A DNA stretch of 64,000 nucleotides from Marinobacterium_D sp050908845 (GCF_050908845.1 NZ_CP194171.1:1922001-1986000), one strand, 5' to 3'. Shown: positions 18,394-27,155, counted from the first letter of the stretch. Numbers and translations: made by a program. The notes: generated from the letters alone by a model not told the origin.

Positions 18394-19002
18394 GTGTTAT
18401 CGATGGCTCGTGCTCTGGTACTGGGGCTGCTTTTTCTTGCGCTGGCGGGGTGTGGCGATGACAAGCTCAGCCCGCTAAGTGATTACGCCCGCATTCTCGC
18501 GTTTGGCGACAGCCTGACCGCCGGTTACGGCGTGAACAAAGCACAAAGCTACCCCAGTGTGCTCGCTAATATCAGCGGGCGAGAGGTGATCAACGCCGGT
18601 ATCTCCGGTGAGGAAACTTCCGAAGGCGTGCACCGCCTGGGACAGCTGCTTGAGCGGGAACGTCCGGCGCTGCTGATCCTGTTCGAGGGCGGTAACGATA
18701 TTCTGCGCAACCGTGACCTTTCACGTACCAAGGCGAATCTTGCGCAGATGATCGAGCAGGCGCAGAACGAGGATGTCGATGTGCTGTTGATCGGGGTGCC
18801 GCAGAAAAGCCTGTTTTCCAGCGCCGCGCCTCTGTATGGCGAACTCGCAGAGCAGTATGGCGTTGCCTATCTTGATGGTGCGGTTGCCGATCTGCTGCGT
18901 GAACCGGCCTACAAATCGGACCAGGTTCATTTCAATGCCGAGGGCTACCGCCGTCTGGCGGAGCTGATCCATCAACACCTGCAACAGGAAGGCGCGCTCT
19001 AG
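18394..19002 (+). CDS. SGNH-hydrolase lipoprotein (TesA-like arylesterase)
   Basis: Serine esterase blocks are visible: FGDSLTAGYG (Ser), AGISGEETSEG (Gly), FEGGNDIL (Asn) and DQVHFNAEGY (Asp-His). The N-terminus has a lipobox LALAGCG rather than the soluble TesA signal peptide, so it is probably a lipid-anchored periplasmic esterase or lysophospholipase. The GTG at 18394 has AGGA at the best spacing; GTG 18388 and ATG 18403 are alternatives. It follows the amidotransferase by 30 nt. Confidence 0.87.
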   Translation: MLSMARALVLGLLFLALAGCGDDKLSPLSDYARILAFGDSLTAGYGVNKAQSYPSVLANISGREVINAGISGEETSEGVHRLGQLLERERPALLILFEGGNDILRNRDLSRTKANLAQMIEQAQNEDVDVLLIGVPQKSLFSSAAPLYGELAEQYGVAYLDGAVADLLREPAYKSDQVHFNAEGYRRLAELIHQHLQQEGAL

Positions 19003-19037
19003 TGCCTGACCTGGCAATAACAAACGAGGAGAGAACA

Positions 19038-19481
19038 ATGAGCTGGAACGTATATCTTTCGGGCGAAATCCACACCGACTGGCGTGAACAGATTATCGAG
19101 GGTTGCAAGGCGAAGAACCTGCCGATCAGCTTTACCTCAGCCGTTACCAACCACGACGCCAGCGATGCCGCCGGTGATGTGCTTGGTGAAGAGAGCAGCG
19201 GTTTCTGGCGCGATCACAAGTCCGCCAAGGTGAATGCGATGCGTACCAAGACCCAGATCGAGAAGTGCGATCTTGCCATCGTCCGCTTTGGTGACAAGTA
19301 CAAGCAGTGGAACGCCGCCTTTGATGCCGGCTTCTGTGCCGCGCTGGGCAAACCCTATATCACCCTGCACGGTGCCGATATTGTGCACCCGCTCAAGGAG
19401 GTGGATGCGGCTGCAATGGCCTGGGCGCAGACGCCGCAGCAGGTGATCGAGGTGCTTGAATACGTCGTCAGCGCCCAGTAA
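19038..19481 (+). CDS. YtoQ-family protein
   Basis: The 147-residue soluble protein begins MSWNVYLSGEIHTDWREQI after GGAGAGA. It resembles the YtoQ family, whose fold is related to nucleoside 2-deoxyribosyltransferases (LSGEIHTDW, IVRFGDKYKQWNAAFDAG, ALGKPYITLH). The function is not established. It follows the SGNH lipoprotein by 35 nt and may be the last gene of the 16.4-19.5 kb run. Confidence 0.78.
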   Translation: MSWNVYLSGEIHTDWREQIIEGCKAKNLPISFTSAVTNHDASDAAGDVLGEESSGFWRDHKSAKVNAMRTKTQIEKCDLAIVRFGDKYKQWNAAFDAGFCAALGKPYITLHGADIVHPLKEVDAAAMAWAQTPQQVIEVLEYVVSAQ

Positions 19482-19539
19482 GGGACGCACCGCCAGGCCT
19501 GAAGAGAGTCGAAGCTGAACCTGGCGGCGCGAAACCGGA

Positions 19540-19734
19540 TTACTGCCCGATACAGTCCGGGCAGTAACTAACCTGGGGGTAGAACATCTTTACATCGTAC
19601 TCGGCCGCTTTCGGGTTTGAGTAGGATCCGATATAGCGCAGCTCCGCCTTCTCCGGCATGTGGGAACACTGGGATTCATGGATCTGGTTGCCCGCGCTTT
19701 CCTTGGCTTCAAGGTGCAGATAGTACTTGGCCAT
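19540..19734 (-). CDS. Small conserved-type protein with HxxxC and CxxC
   Basis: The 64-residue protein starts at an ATG with AGGAG 8 nt upstream. It has HESQCSHMP near the middle and a C-terminal YCPDCIGQ, a spacing that could bind a metal or form disulfides. Related short proteins with an HxxxC...CxxC layout are common in gammaproteobacteria and have no known function. The last codons form a 9-bp inverted repeat (19541-19566) over the stop. A perfect FNR/ANR box lies ~235 nt upstream. Confidence 0.75.
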   Translation of the reverse strand: MAKYYLHLEAKESAGNQIHESQCSHMPEKAELRYIGSYSNPKAAEYDVKMFYPQVSYCPDCIGQ

Positions 19735-20157
19735 AACCTTTACTCCTGACTGTTCGCTAATTGCTGATTAATTATTCAATGGTGGATCGTCCCGGCATCC
19801 GCCGGGGCATGACTGGGGTGTGGAGCCCGCCACTCCAACCCCGCTCTGTTCGATGTGGCGAGGGGGAATTCGCCTGTCGTGCAGCGCTGTCATGTTGTTT
19901 TCTCTATCGCAAGTCGCGTACCAGCCTGGCTGTCAATATGGCACCCGTTAGGAGCGGTCTGTTTTATTGATCAAAATCAATAAATTATGCGGGCGGTGGC
20001 GGGATGGTGCGGAAAAGCGCGCAAGGCTGGCCCGGGGCCGATGTTGCGAAAGCTTCAGAGCGGGTGCGACAAATGTTGTTTTGTTGACATGGATCAATAC
20101 AGCGGAGCGGGGAGTGTGGCGGGCTGTTCGCCCGCCGCTGGGCCTTAGGGCCCTGAA
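19735..20157. other. 423-nt intergenic region
   Basis: It holds the FNR/ANR box (19967-19980) and a hairpin GGCGGGC-TGTTC-GCCCGCC (20118-20136). The hairpin is followed by a second, GGGCC-TTAG-GGCCC (20140-20153), just after the stop of the minus-strand gene ending at 20158. The hairpins lack T-runs. No convincing gene is seen. Confidence 0.6.
19967..19980 (-). promoter_or_regulatory. Perfect FNR/ANR box with possible leftward promoter
   Basis: TTGAT-CAAA-ATCAA matches the FNR/ANR consensus at every conserved position. On the minus strand CATATT (19940-19935) would be a -10 element whose start site falls about 45 nt from the box centre, near the class II position. No such -10 is seen on the plus strand. 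The likely target is the 64-residue protein gene, with a ~195-nt leader. Confidence 0.6.
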
Positions 20158-20577
20158 TCAGGCTTTGGGCGGCTGCTCGGGGCCGCTATCGTCCTGCTGT
20201 CGGGGATCATGCTGCTGTACCAGCGCCTGTTCCGCAGGCTCGTCGTCCGCCTGGGTCTCACCGGGTTGTCTGCATACGTCTTCTATGTAGCGGCCGATAT
20301 AGTCCTGGCCACGGCGAGTGGTATTGAACAGCCAGAGCAGGATGAGTGCACCGAATGCCAGGACGAAAATGGCGTATTCGCGGAACAGGAGCGCAAGGAT
20401 CACCACGAGCGGAATCAGCACCATCATGCCGGTCTTGCTGCGCTTGGCGAGATTCTCGATCAGCTCCCGCGCCTTCTGTTCGTCGGTCATGCCCGCCTTG
20501 AGCAGTGCCTGTTTCAGCGATTCATATTCTCGTTCGCGGCGACGCGCCATGCGACCAAAGGGGTCGTTCAGTTTCAT
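20158..20577 (-). CDS. Small two-helix membrane protein
   Basis: From the ATG at 20577 (MKLNDPFGRMARRRE) the protein has 139 residues. It has a charged N-terminal helix, one hydrophobic hairpin (MMVLIPLVVILALLF and AIFVLAFGALILLWLF) and a long Gln/Glu-rich disordered tail. The charge pattern suggests both ends are cytoplasmic. The ribosome site is weak, and an upstream in-frame start adds 14 residues of unlikely sequence. The family is not recognised. Confidence 0.7.
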   Translation of the reverse strand: MKLNDPFGRMARRREREYESLKQALLKAGMTDEQKARELIENLAKRSKTGMMVLIPLVVILALLFREYAIFVLAFGALILLWLFNTTRRGQDYIGRYIEDVCRQPGETQADDEPAEQALVQQHDPRQQDDSGPEQPPKA

Positions 20578-20771
20578 AAACAGCAACTCTGTTTTGCGTT
20601 TGTGGGTGGTCGAGGGCAAATAGTACCGATCAATCCGCTGCTTGTCCGGTTTTCTGCAGAATTCAACGCCTTGCGAGGTCAGGTGATCAAGGATCCGTGC
20701 GCCTTAATCACTTTAAGAGACCCTAATTCTTTACCATAATGGTCGGCTTTTCTGTTGCCAAGGAGATGACG

Positions 20772-21989
20772 ATGAAGCCGATCGAAGGCGCCGATAATTC
20801 GCCCGCTTACTCTAGCCGGGCGGTGCTACTGATTCAAATTGCGCTGGCGATGGGAGGCTTCGGCATCGGCACCGGAGAGTTCGCGATCATGGGTCTGATG
20901 CCCAATGTGGCCGAGGGGCTGGCGATCTCCGAGCAGCAGGTAGGACATGTGATCAGCGCCTATGCCCTGGGTGTGGTGGTGGGCGCGCCACTGCTGGCGG
21001 TGGTAGGTGCGCTTTTGTTCCGGCGCCACCTGCTGATCCTGCTGATGATTGTGTTCGCGCTGGGCAATTTCGCCAGCGCCATGGCCCCTGACTACCACAG
21101 CCTGCTGCTGTACCGTTTTCTGGCCGGTCTGCCGCACGGTGCCTACTTTGGCGTTGCCTGCCTGGTAGCCGCGTCGCTGGTACCGCCTAACCAGCGTGCC
21201 AAAGCGGTCAGCCGGGTGTTGATGGGACTTACCATCGCCATGCTGCTGGGTAACCCGCTGGCCACCTGGCTGGGGCAGGTGATGGACTGGCGCTACGCGT
21301 TCGGACTCGTGGGGGGAATTGCGCTGCTGACCGTGCTGCTGGTAAGTCTCTACCTGCCGCTCAATCGCAGTGAACAGCGCAGTAATCCGGTGCGCGAGTT
21401 ACGTGCATTTAACCAGCCCAAGGTGTGGCTGGCGCTGGCGATCAGCTCGGTGGGCTTCGCCGGTATGTTCTGTGTCTTCAGCTACCTGGCGCCGACGCTG
21501 CTCGAAGTGACCGGGGTTTCCAAGGCCTGGATACCGGTGGCGCTGGCCGCGTTCGGCGCCGGTGGTATTGCCGGTAACATCGCCGGCGGCTGGCTGTTCG
21601 ATCGGCTTCAGTTCAAGGCGGTGGGCTGGCTGCTGCTCTGGAGCACCGGCATTCTGCTGCTGTTCCCGCTGGCGACGCAGAATATCGTCACCATGCTGCT
21701 TGCCGCCTTTGCGGTGGGCTCCATGGTCTCGCTGTCCCCGGCGTTGCAGACGCATCTGATGGATGTCGCCGCCGAAGCCCAGACCCTGGCGGCAGCTTCC
21801 AATCATTCCGCCTTCAACGTCGCCAACGCACTGGGCCCCTGGTTGGGCGGCATGGCGGTTTCGGCCGGGCTGGGCTGGAGCAGCACCGGTCTTGTCGGTG
21901 CAGCCACGGCACTGACCGGTTTCGCGGTGTTCGTTATCGCCTATCGCCAGCACAAGCTGGTGCCGGTTTTGGCGGAGGTAGAAGACTGA
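20772..21989 (+). CDS. MFS efflux transporter, AraJ/sugar-efflux type
   Basis: The 405-residue protein has about 12 membrane helices. The first is GGFGIGTGEFAIMGLMPN, characteristic of the DHA1 AraJ-like branch, followed by YALGVVVGAPLLAVVGALLF, the RFLAGLPHGAYFG motif and a mid-chain basic loop. Members export sugars or drugs by proton antiport; the substrate here is unknown. Of several in-frame ATGs, 20772 is six nt after AAGGAG. Confidence 0.9.
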   Translation: MKPIEGADNSPAYSSRAVLLIQIALAMGGFGIGTGEFAIMGLMPNVAEGLAISEQQVGHVISAYALGVVVGAPLLAVVGALLFRRHLLILLMIVFALGNFASAMAPDYHSLLLYRFLAGLPHGAYFGVACLVAASLVPPNQRAKAVSRVLMGLTIAMLLGNPLATWLGQVMDWRYAFGLVGGIALLTVLLVSLYLPLNRSEQRSNPVRELRAFNQPKVWLALAISSVGFAGMFCVFSYLAPTLLEVTGVSKAWIPVALAAFGAGGIAGNIAGGWLFDRLQFKAVGWLLLWSTGILLLFPLATQNIVTMLLAAFAVGSMVSLSPALQTHLMDVAAEAQTLAAASNHSAFNVANALGPWLGGMAVSAGLGWSSTGLVGAATALTGFAVFVIAYRQHKLVPVLAEVED

Positions 21990-22047
21990 AGCTGCTGTTA
22001 GCGTCTATCCTGAACATCAGAGTCTGTGTGAGTCTTGGAGTGACGCG

Positions 22048-22281
22048 ATGAAAAAACTGAAAAACGAGAAGGAACTGGTGCGCAAGGCGATAGAAGAGGG
22101 CGTTAAGTACGGCGAGGAACGCGGTGCCGTGGAGTTTGAACCGGGTGACTCGGCGGATCTCAAGATCGAATACATCTACCGACTGCTGGTACACGATAAG
22201 GTGATTCAGCCGATGCCTGAAGAACAGGTCTCGCAGAAAACCATGCGCCACCGTTTGGCGCTCTGGGCCTCGCATCTCTGA
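22048..22281 (+). CDS. DUF5062-like small protein
   Basis: The 77-residue acidic/basic helical protein is preceded by GGAG. IEYIYRLLVHDKVIQP and KTMRHRLALWAS resemble the DUF5062 family known from Vibrio and relatives, from memory of the family pattern. The function is unknown. It lies 59 nt after the MFS gene and before another small gene. Confidence 0.72.
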   Translation: MKKLKNEKELVRKAIEEGVKYGEERGAVEFEPGDSADLKIEYIYRLLVHDKVIQPMPEEQVSQKTMRHRLALWASHL

Positions 22282-22331
22282 TGTTGATGACGAGCCTGTT
22301 CCTCTGCCAGCAATGATTGAGGAGGTTATCA

Positions 22332-22595
22332 ATGAGCTTCGAACAGGCGATGCTTGATCCAGCCAAGTGCTACGATACACCCGCGGATCTGCTCAACGAT
22401 ACGCGCCTGAGTCGCGAAGAGAAGATCAAGGTGCTCAGGTGTTGGGAGTTTGATGCCCGGGAGAGCGAAGTCGCCGAGGAGGAAAACATGGGCGGCGGAC
22501 GGTCCACTCCGCTGTCCGAGGTGCTGGATGCACTGCACAAGCTGGGCGAGACTTCCACTAGTGTGGACGCCCCAACCAAACAGGGCGGCGAATAA
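22332..22595 (+). CDS. Small conserved acidic protein
   Basis: The 87-residue protein starts after a strong GAGGAGG site. The sequence MSFEQAMLDPAKCYDTPADL, LSREEKIKVLRCWEFDARE and EEENMGGG matches a recurring small proteobacterial family without known function. The early PADLL and SREEKI segments probably form helices. It is followed by a hairpin over its stop codon. Confidence 0.8.
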   Translation: MSFEQAMLDPAKCYDTPADLLNDTRLSREEKIKVLRCWEFDARESEVAEEENMGGGRSTPLSEVLDALHKLGETSTSVDAPTKQGGE

Positions 22596-22602
22596 GCCGC
22601 CC
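22583..22602 (+). terminator. Hairpin over stop codon, weak terminator
   Basis: GGGCGGC and GCCGCCC flank a 6-nt loop containing the TAA of the small protein gene. The following GTCATTTCTGCTTTG is only moderately T-rich. It also lies just beyond the 3' end of pyrC on the other strand. Confidence 0.5.
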
Positions 22603-22617
22603 GTCATTTCTGCTTTG

Positions 22618-23655
22618 TTAGTCTTCCAGTTTCCAGCGCAGGGTTTCGCCGGCGCGCAGCGGTACGATGATATCGCTGCCGAACGGCATCTCAGCCGGCA
22701 CTTCCCAGGGTGATTTCACCAGCGTAATGGTGTCGCTGTTGCGCTCGCGTCCGTAGAAGTCGGCCCCGAAGTGGCTGGCGAATCCTTCCAGTTTATCCAG
22801 TGCGCCCAGGTCTTCGAAGATTTCCGCGTAGAGCTCAATTGCGGCGTAAGCGCTGTAGCAGCCGGCGCAGCCACAGGCGGATTCCTTGGCGCCCTTGGCG
22901 TGAGGAGCGGAGTCGGTGCCGAGGAAAAACTTGGGGCTGCCGCTGATCGCTGCCGCCTGGAGTGCATCCTGATGGATATTGCGCTTGAGAATCGGCAGGC
23001 AGAACAGGTGCGGGCGGATACCGCCCACCAGCATGTGGTTACGGTTGTAGGCCAGATGCTGCACGGTGATCGTCGCAGCTACGTTATCGCCATGACTGGT
23101 GACGAACTCTGCAGCGTCACGGGTGGTGATATGTTCCACCACCAGCTTCATGTTGTCGTGCTTGACCGCCAGCGGGGTCAGGATCTCATCGAGGAAGCGT
23201 TTTTCCCGGTCGAAGATATCGACGTCCTGGTGGGTGACCTCGCCATGAACCAGCAGTGGCATCTTGGCTTCTGCCAGTGCATCGCAAACGGCATCGAGCT
23301 TGCCCAGGTCGGTCACGCCAGACGCCGAGTTAGTGGTAGCGCCGGCCGGGTAAAGTTTAACCGCAGCGATCTTACCGGTGGCCGCTGCCGCGGCGATCAT
23401 CTCCGGGGTGGTGTTGTCGGTCAGGTAAAGCGTCATCAGCGGTTCGAAATCGACATCCTCAGGTACCTGCGCCAGGATCCGCTCGCGGTAGGCCAGCGCC
23501 ATCTCGGCATCGGTGACCGGCGGCTTGAGGTTCGGCATGACAATCGCCCGACCCATCTGACGCGCCGTGGCCGGTACTACATGTTGCAGCACGTCACCAT
23601 CGCGAAGGTGCAGGTGCCAGTCGTCGGGGCGGGTCAGCGTAAGGCGTTCAGTCAT
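22618..23655 (-). CDS. pyrC: Dihydroorotase
   Basis: PyrC closes N-carbamoyl-aspartate to dihydroorotate in pyrimidine synthesis. The zinc ligands HLHLRDGD, the carboxylated lysine in AAVKLYPAGATTNS, the later ligands VHGEVTHQ and VEHITT, and the catalytic GTDSAPHAKGAKE are all present. At 345 residues it belongs to the class II enterobacterial type. It stands alone, transcribed against its neighbours. Confidence 0.97.
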   Translation of the reverse strand: MTERLTLTRPDDWHLHLRDGDVLQHVVPATARQMGRAIVMPNLKPPVTDAEMALAYRERILAQVPEDVDFEPLMTLYLTDNTTPEMIAAAAATGKIAAVKLYPAGATTNSASGVTDLGKLDAVCDALAEAKMPLLVHGEVTHQDVDIFDREKRFLDEILTPLAVKHDNMKLVVEHITTRDAAEFVTSHGDNVAATITVQHLAYNRNHMLVGGIRPHLFCLPILKRNIHQDALQAAAISGSPKFFLGTDSAPHAKGAKESACGCAGCYSAYAAIELYAEIFEDLGALDKLEGFASHFGADFYGRERNSDTITLVKSPWEVPAEMPFGSDIIVPLRAGETLRWKLED

Positions 23656-23785
23656 GTTTGGTCTCTCGATGCCAGGGTGGATTTCGCGTTTGGAAGTGGC
23701 TGCAGATTATAGACAATCCTCCAGGCGGCGTCTTGTTGGCTACCTGATATGACCGGGCTAAACCTGAGTATTACGATAAGGTATT

Positions 23786-23812
23786 AGTGATATTTTTTGA
23801 TCACTGTATAAT
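23786..23812 (+). promoter_or_regulatory. Promoter with overlapping palindrome before the NhaC-type gene
   Basis: A perfect TATAAT (23807-23812) lies directly after the inverted repeat AGTGAT-N8-ATCACT (23786-23805). The palindrome would cover the -35/-10 spacer, as an operator does. No good -35 is seen, which suits an activated or regulated promoter. The start codon is ~93 nt downstream. Confidence 0.5.
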
Positions 23813-23905
23813 TAACCACCCTAAATTCCGGTGGATCCCGGAAAACCTATCTATTTCACCTGGTCTTATCAGGCCGGGCAGAGCATACAGGGTGACAATC
23901 TCATC

Positions 23906-25243
23906 ATGGATAAACCTTCTCCGCTGGCGTTGACGCCGCTGGCGCTGTTCCTGCTTTTTTTCGTTGGTAGCGGCCTCTGGTATCAATCCCAGGGCGTTGA
24001 GTTTGCCTTCTATCAGATCTCCGCACCGGTGGCGATTCTGCCGGCGATCGTGCTGGCGGTCTTCCTGGCGCGCGGCCCGCTGAACGAGCGGATCAATACC
24101 TTTATCGAGGGCGTGGGCGATAACACCATTATCACCATGGTGCTGATCTACCTGCTCGCCGGTGCTTTTGCCAGTGTGGCCAAGGCGGTCGGCGGCGTGG
24201 ATGCCACGGTGAACTTCGGTCTCAGCGTGATTCCGCCACAACTGGTACTGCCGGGACTGTTCGTGATCGCGGCGTTTGTGGCCACCTCCATGGGCACATC
24301 CATGGGGACCATCGCCGCCATCGCGCCGATTGCGGTTGGCGTCGCGGAAGCCACTGAACTGTCGCTGCCGCTGACCGTGGCGACGGTGGTGGGCGGTGCC
24401 ATGTTTGGCGATAACCTGTCGATAATCTCCGATACCACCATCGCCGCGACCCGGACCCAGGGCTGCGCCATGCGCGACAAGTTCAAACTGAACTTCAGGA
24501 TTGCGCTGCCGGCGGCGCTGCTGACCCTGGTCTGGCTCTGGCTGCAGAGCAGTTCCGCCACCGTGGAGGCTCCGGGGGATTACGATCTGATTCGCGTGCT
24601 GCCGTACCTTGTTGTGCTGGTGCTGGTGCTGGCGGTGCTGGGTGTCAACGTGATGCTGGTACTGTTTGTCGGTATTCTGCTGGCGGGCGGGGTCGGTCTG
24701 TCGATGACGCCGGACTACAGTCTGGCGCAGTGGTCCAAGGATATTTACGCCGGTTACACCGGTATGCAGGAGATCCTGATCCTGTCACTGCTGATCGGTG
24801 GCCTTGGCGCGATGATGAAATCCCAGGGCGGCCTGGCCTGGGTTTCCGGGGCGATCGACCGCATCAGTCGTCTCGGGCGTGGTGAGCCGGGCAAGCGCAG
24901 CGGTGAGCTGAGTATCAGTGCCGCCGTGGCAGTGACCAACGTCTGCACCGCCAACAACACCGTGGCGATCCTGCTGGCTGGTTCCCTGGCAAAAGATATC
25001 GCCGAGCGGCACGATGTGGATCCGCGCCGTAGTGCCAGCCTGATCGATATCTTCTCCTGCGTGGTGCAGGGGCTGATCCCCTACGGTGCCCAGGTGCTGC
25101 TGGCGGCGTCCACCGCCAAGCTCTCGCCGCTGGCGCTGATCGGCAATATTTATTACTGCTGGCTGCTGGGACTGGTGGCGCTGCTGTCTATCGCTATCGG
25201 ATATCCCAGGCTTAAGGACCAGCCAGCCAGTCAGAGCGCCTGA
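23906..25243 (+). CDS. NhaC-family Na+/H+ antiporter
   Basis: From ATG 23906 the protein has 445 residues and ~11 membrane helices. The NhaC core is clear: ATSMGTSMGTIAAIAPIAVG, GAMFGDNLSIISDTTIAATR and, in the second half, VTNVCTANNTVAILLAGSLA and FSCVVQGLIPYGAQVLLA. Such carriers exchange Na+ or organic ions for H+, and some are malate-lactate or amino-acid antiporters. An in-frame GTG at 23831 would add 25 polar residues, so it is less likely. Confidence 0.9.
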   Translation: MDKPSPLALTPLALFLLFFVGSGLWYQSQGVEFAFYQISAPVAILPAIVLAVFLARGPLNERINTFIEGVGDNTIITMVLIYLLAGAFASVAKAVGGVDATVNFGLSVIPPQLVLPGLFVIAAFVATSMGTSMGTIAAIAPIAVGVAEATELSLPLTVATVVGGAMFGDNLSIISDTTIAATRTQGCAMRDKFKLNFRIALPAALLTLVWLWLQSSSATVEAPGDYDLIRVLPYLVVLVLVLAVLGVNVMLVLFVGILLAGGVGLSMTPDYSLAQWSKDIYAGYTGMQEILILSLLIGGLGAMMKSQGGLAWVSGAIDRISRLGRGEPGKRSGELSISAAVAVTNVCTANNTVAILLAGSLAKDIAERHDVDPRRSASLIDIFSCVVQGLIPYGAQVLLAASTAKLSPLALIGNIYYCWLLGLVALLSIAIGYPRLKDQPASQSA

Positions 25244-25248
25244 ACCGG

Positions 25249-26229
25249 TTACTCGCCCTTGAGCTGCTTGACCAGTGCGGCAGGCAGCTCGCTCAGGGTG
25301 AGGGTGCCCGCATTCGGGTCGAAGGTGATGTTCTTGCCCAGGGATTCGTTACTGAAACTGATCGATACATCCCGGCTGCGGCCGCTGTAACGGATATACT
25401 TTTTCAGGCTGGAACGATCCGGAATGAAGGCTTCCTTCAGTTCCGGGTCGCGCTCTTCGATGTAACGGTCCAGGCCCGTAGGCGCCTGGCTCTCGATCTC
25501 ACCCGAGAGTTCGCGGTAGTTCACCGCCTCGCCGTTTTTGACCTGTTCTATGCAGTATTCCGCCACCTCTTTCTGGTAGCGCTTGCCGGTGTCTTCCGGC
25601 ATATCGCGGCTGTAATCTTCAACCAGCGACATGAATCGCTCGGTGTCTGCGGTGGTGTCCACGGTGTCGGTGAAACTGAGGAAGTCCATCATCAGTTTCT
25701 GCATCGGCCGCTCGCCAAAGCCAAAGCTGATGGTAAGGAATTTATGCTCGCCGGGCTGGTGTACCTGGTCCAGGTTCAGCGTGGCGCAGAAGCCCAGCTT
25801 GCTGAAGTCGATATACTCGCAGGCGTCCGGCTTGTTATCGCCATTGATGAAGATCCCCTCGCGCTGGCGCAGCTGGGCCAGCCAGAGGATGCGGCCAGCT
25901 TCCTGTTCATCCACTGCAAACAGCCAGTAGCCGTCGGACTCCACATCCTGCTCTTCCAGTGCGATCGCCAGGTACTCGATGGTTTTCTGGCTGAAAGAGA
26001 CCAGGTTCAGCGTATCGCCGAGCCAGTTCACCACCAGTCCCTTGAACACATCGGCTTCGTTGGAAAAGCAGCCGTAGCGCTTGCTGGCGCGGCGCACAAA
26101 CAGCGGTTTGATCTCGCTGAGCAGGCGGCTCTCGGTGTCTGTCAGGTCCAGTGGCTTGTCGCTGAGGCTGTAGGACTTGTCACCGCTCTCGCGGGTCAGG
26201 CGGTGGATGATCGCTTGGGATACAGACAT
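25249..26229 (-). CDS. yejK: Nucleoid-associated protein YejK/NdpA
   Basis: The 326-residue protein has the NdpA pattern throughout: SQAIIHRLTRESGD, then KRYGCFSNEADVFKGLVVNW, FTDTVDTTADTERFMSLVEDY and IRYSGRSRDVSISFSNESLG near the end. E. coli YejK is a DNA-binding nucleoid protein of unknown detailed role and interacts with topoisomerase IV. The end is only 5 nt from the antiporter stop on the opposite strand. Confidence 0.94.
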   Translation of the reverse strand: MSVSQAIIHRLTRESGDKSYSLSDKPLDLTDTESRLLSEIKPLFVRRASKRYGCFSNEADVFKGLVVNWLGDTLNLVSFSQKTIEYLAIALEEQDVESDGYWLFAVDEQEAGRILWLAQLRQREGIFINGDNKPDACEYIDFSKLGFCATLNLDQVHQPGEHKFLTISFGFGERPMQKLMMDFLSFTDTVDTTADTERFMSLVEDYSRDMPEDTGKRYQKEVAEYCIEQVKNGEAVNYRELSGEIESQAPTGLDRYIEERDPELKEAFIPDRSSLKKYIRYSGRSRDVSISFSNESLGKNITFDPNAGTLTLSELPAALVKQLKGE

Positions 26230-26261
26230 GAGAGCTCCGGCTGAAATAAAACGGGGCGGAA

Positions 26262-27041
26262 TTATACCTCAGTGTCAGGGTCGGTTCCGATAGTCGAAAC
26301 GGGGCAGAGCCGGGCGATTTTTTTCAGCATGGCGCGATAATGGCTGCCTTTCCAGTACACCTGTCGGCAGCCGGTGCAGCGGTAGAAGGGCGGCTCGATT
26401 CCGCCCCGGTCCCTGGGCAGGTCGGGCTGTGCATCCTCAGTGCTTGTCGGTGAGACCAGCGCATTGCAGCGGATACAGCGGGTGAACGGGTTAATCAGGC
26501 GACACAGGTCCAGCCGATCCATCAGGTCGGCCAGCAAGGCGAAGGGAGGGCGATGGCGCAGGTAGCAGCCGTGCGTTACCGCCCGCCGCATCAGCAGTGC
26601 CTTGTCACGGGTGAGCAGGATGCGGTGCTGATCGGCGCTGATGCGCGCCAGTTCGGCATCATCCCAGTCAGGGTTAAACAGCGTATCGAACCCCAGCATG
26701 CGCAGATCCCGCACCAGCCGGCCCAGATGGGCATCGGCAATAAAACGGATCTGCCGCAGAGGGCAGGGCCGGACCCGCAATAGCGGAGTGATATCCAGGT
26801 GCTCAAAGCAGGGATAAACGCTGATCCGTTCTCCACCATAAATACGCCACTCCAGATCGACGGATGCACCATCGACGAGAATAAGCTCAACCTCGGTGTG
26901 CGGCACTCCACACAACTCGATCAGGTGACGCACCGGGGTGGGCGCAACAAACTGACAGGGCAGTTCACGCATCTGGTTGCGCAGGGGCAGGAAGTCGTTC
27001 AGCTCGGCATAGAAACGGATTCTCGCGGTGCCTTTGGCCAT
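26262..27041 (-). CDS. Mut7-C RNase domain protein with N-terminal ubiquitin-like domain
   Basis: The 259-residue protein has an N-terminal beta-grasp Mut7-C ubiquitin-like domain (residues ~5-80, ending LEWRIYGGERISVYP). A PIN-like Mut7-C domain follows with conserved acidic residues: RFIADAHLGRLVRDLRMLGF, WDDAELARI and ILLTRDKALL. A zinc ribbon closes it (FTRCIRCNALV ... YRCTGCRQVYWKG). Family members are predicted RNases with unknown targets. It is probably co-transcribed with yejK, 32 nt downstream. Confidence 0.9.
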   Translation of the reverse strand: MAKGTARIRFYAELNDFLPLRNQMRELPCQFVAPTPVRHLIELCGVPHTEVELILVDGASVDLEWRIYGGERISVYPCFEHLDITPLLRVRPCPLRQIRFIADAHLGRLVRDLRMLGFDTLFNPDWDDAELARISADQHRILLTRDKALLMRRAVTHGCYLRHRPPFALLADLMDRLDLCRLINPFTRCIRCNALVSPTSTEDAQPDLPRDRGGIEPPFYRCTGCRQVYWKGSHYRAMLKKIARLCPVSTIGTDPDTEV

Positions 27042-27110
27042 AAATCTACCTCTATGGCGAGTATAGCTGGGGTATGGCCTGAGGAATTATTGCAGCGTAT
27101 CTTTTGCGCG

Positions 27111-27155
27111 GTGCCAAGACTATTGAGGGACTCATTGAGTTTGAAACCGTGGCAC
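27111..27155. promoter_or_regulatory. Repeat cluster upstream of TauR-like gene
   Basis: GTGCCA (27111-27116) and TGGCAC (27150-27155) form an inverted repeat. Between them lie two direct ATTGAG copies (27122, 27134) and the short palindrome TGAG-GGA-CTCA. MocR regulators usually bind such paired repeats and often their own promoter. A link to this regulator is inference. Confidence 0.35.

Noticed and set aside
22771..23712. 313-codon frame on the plus strand, opposite pyrC
   Set aside because: All PyrC catalytic motifs lie on the minus strand; this frame is a by-product of its codon use.
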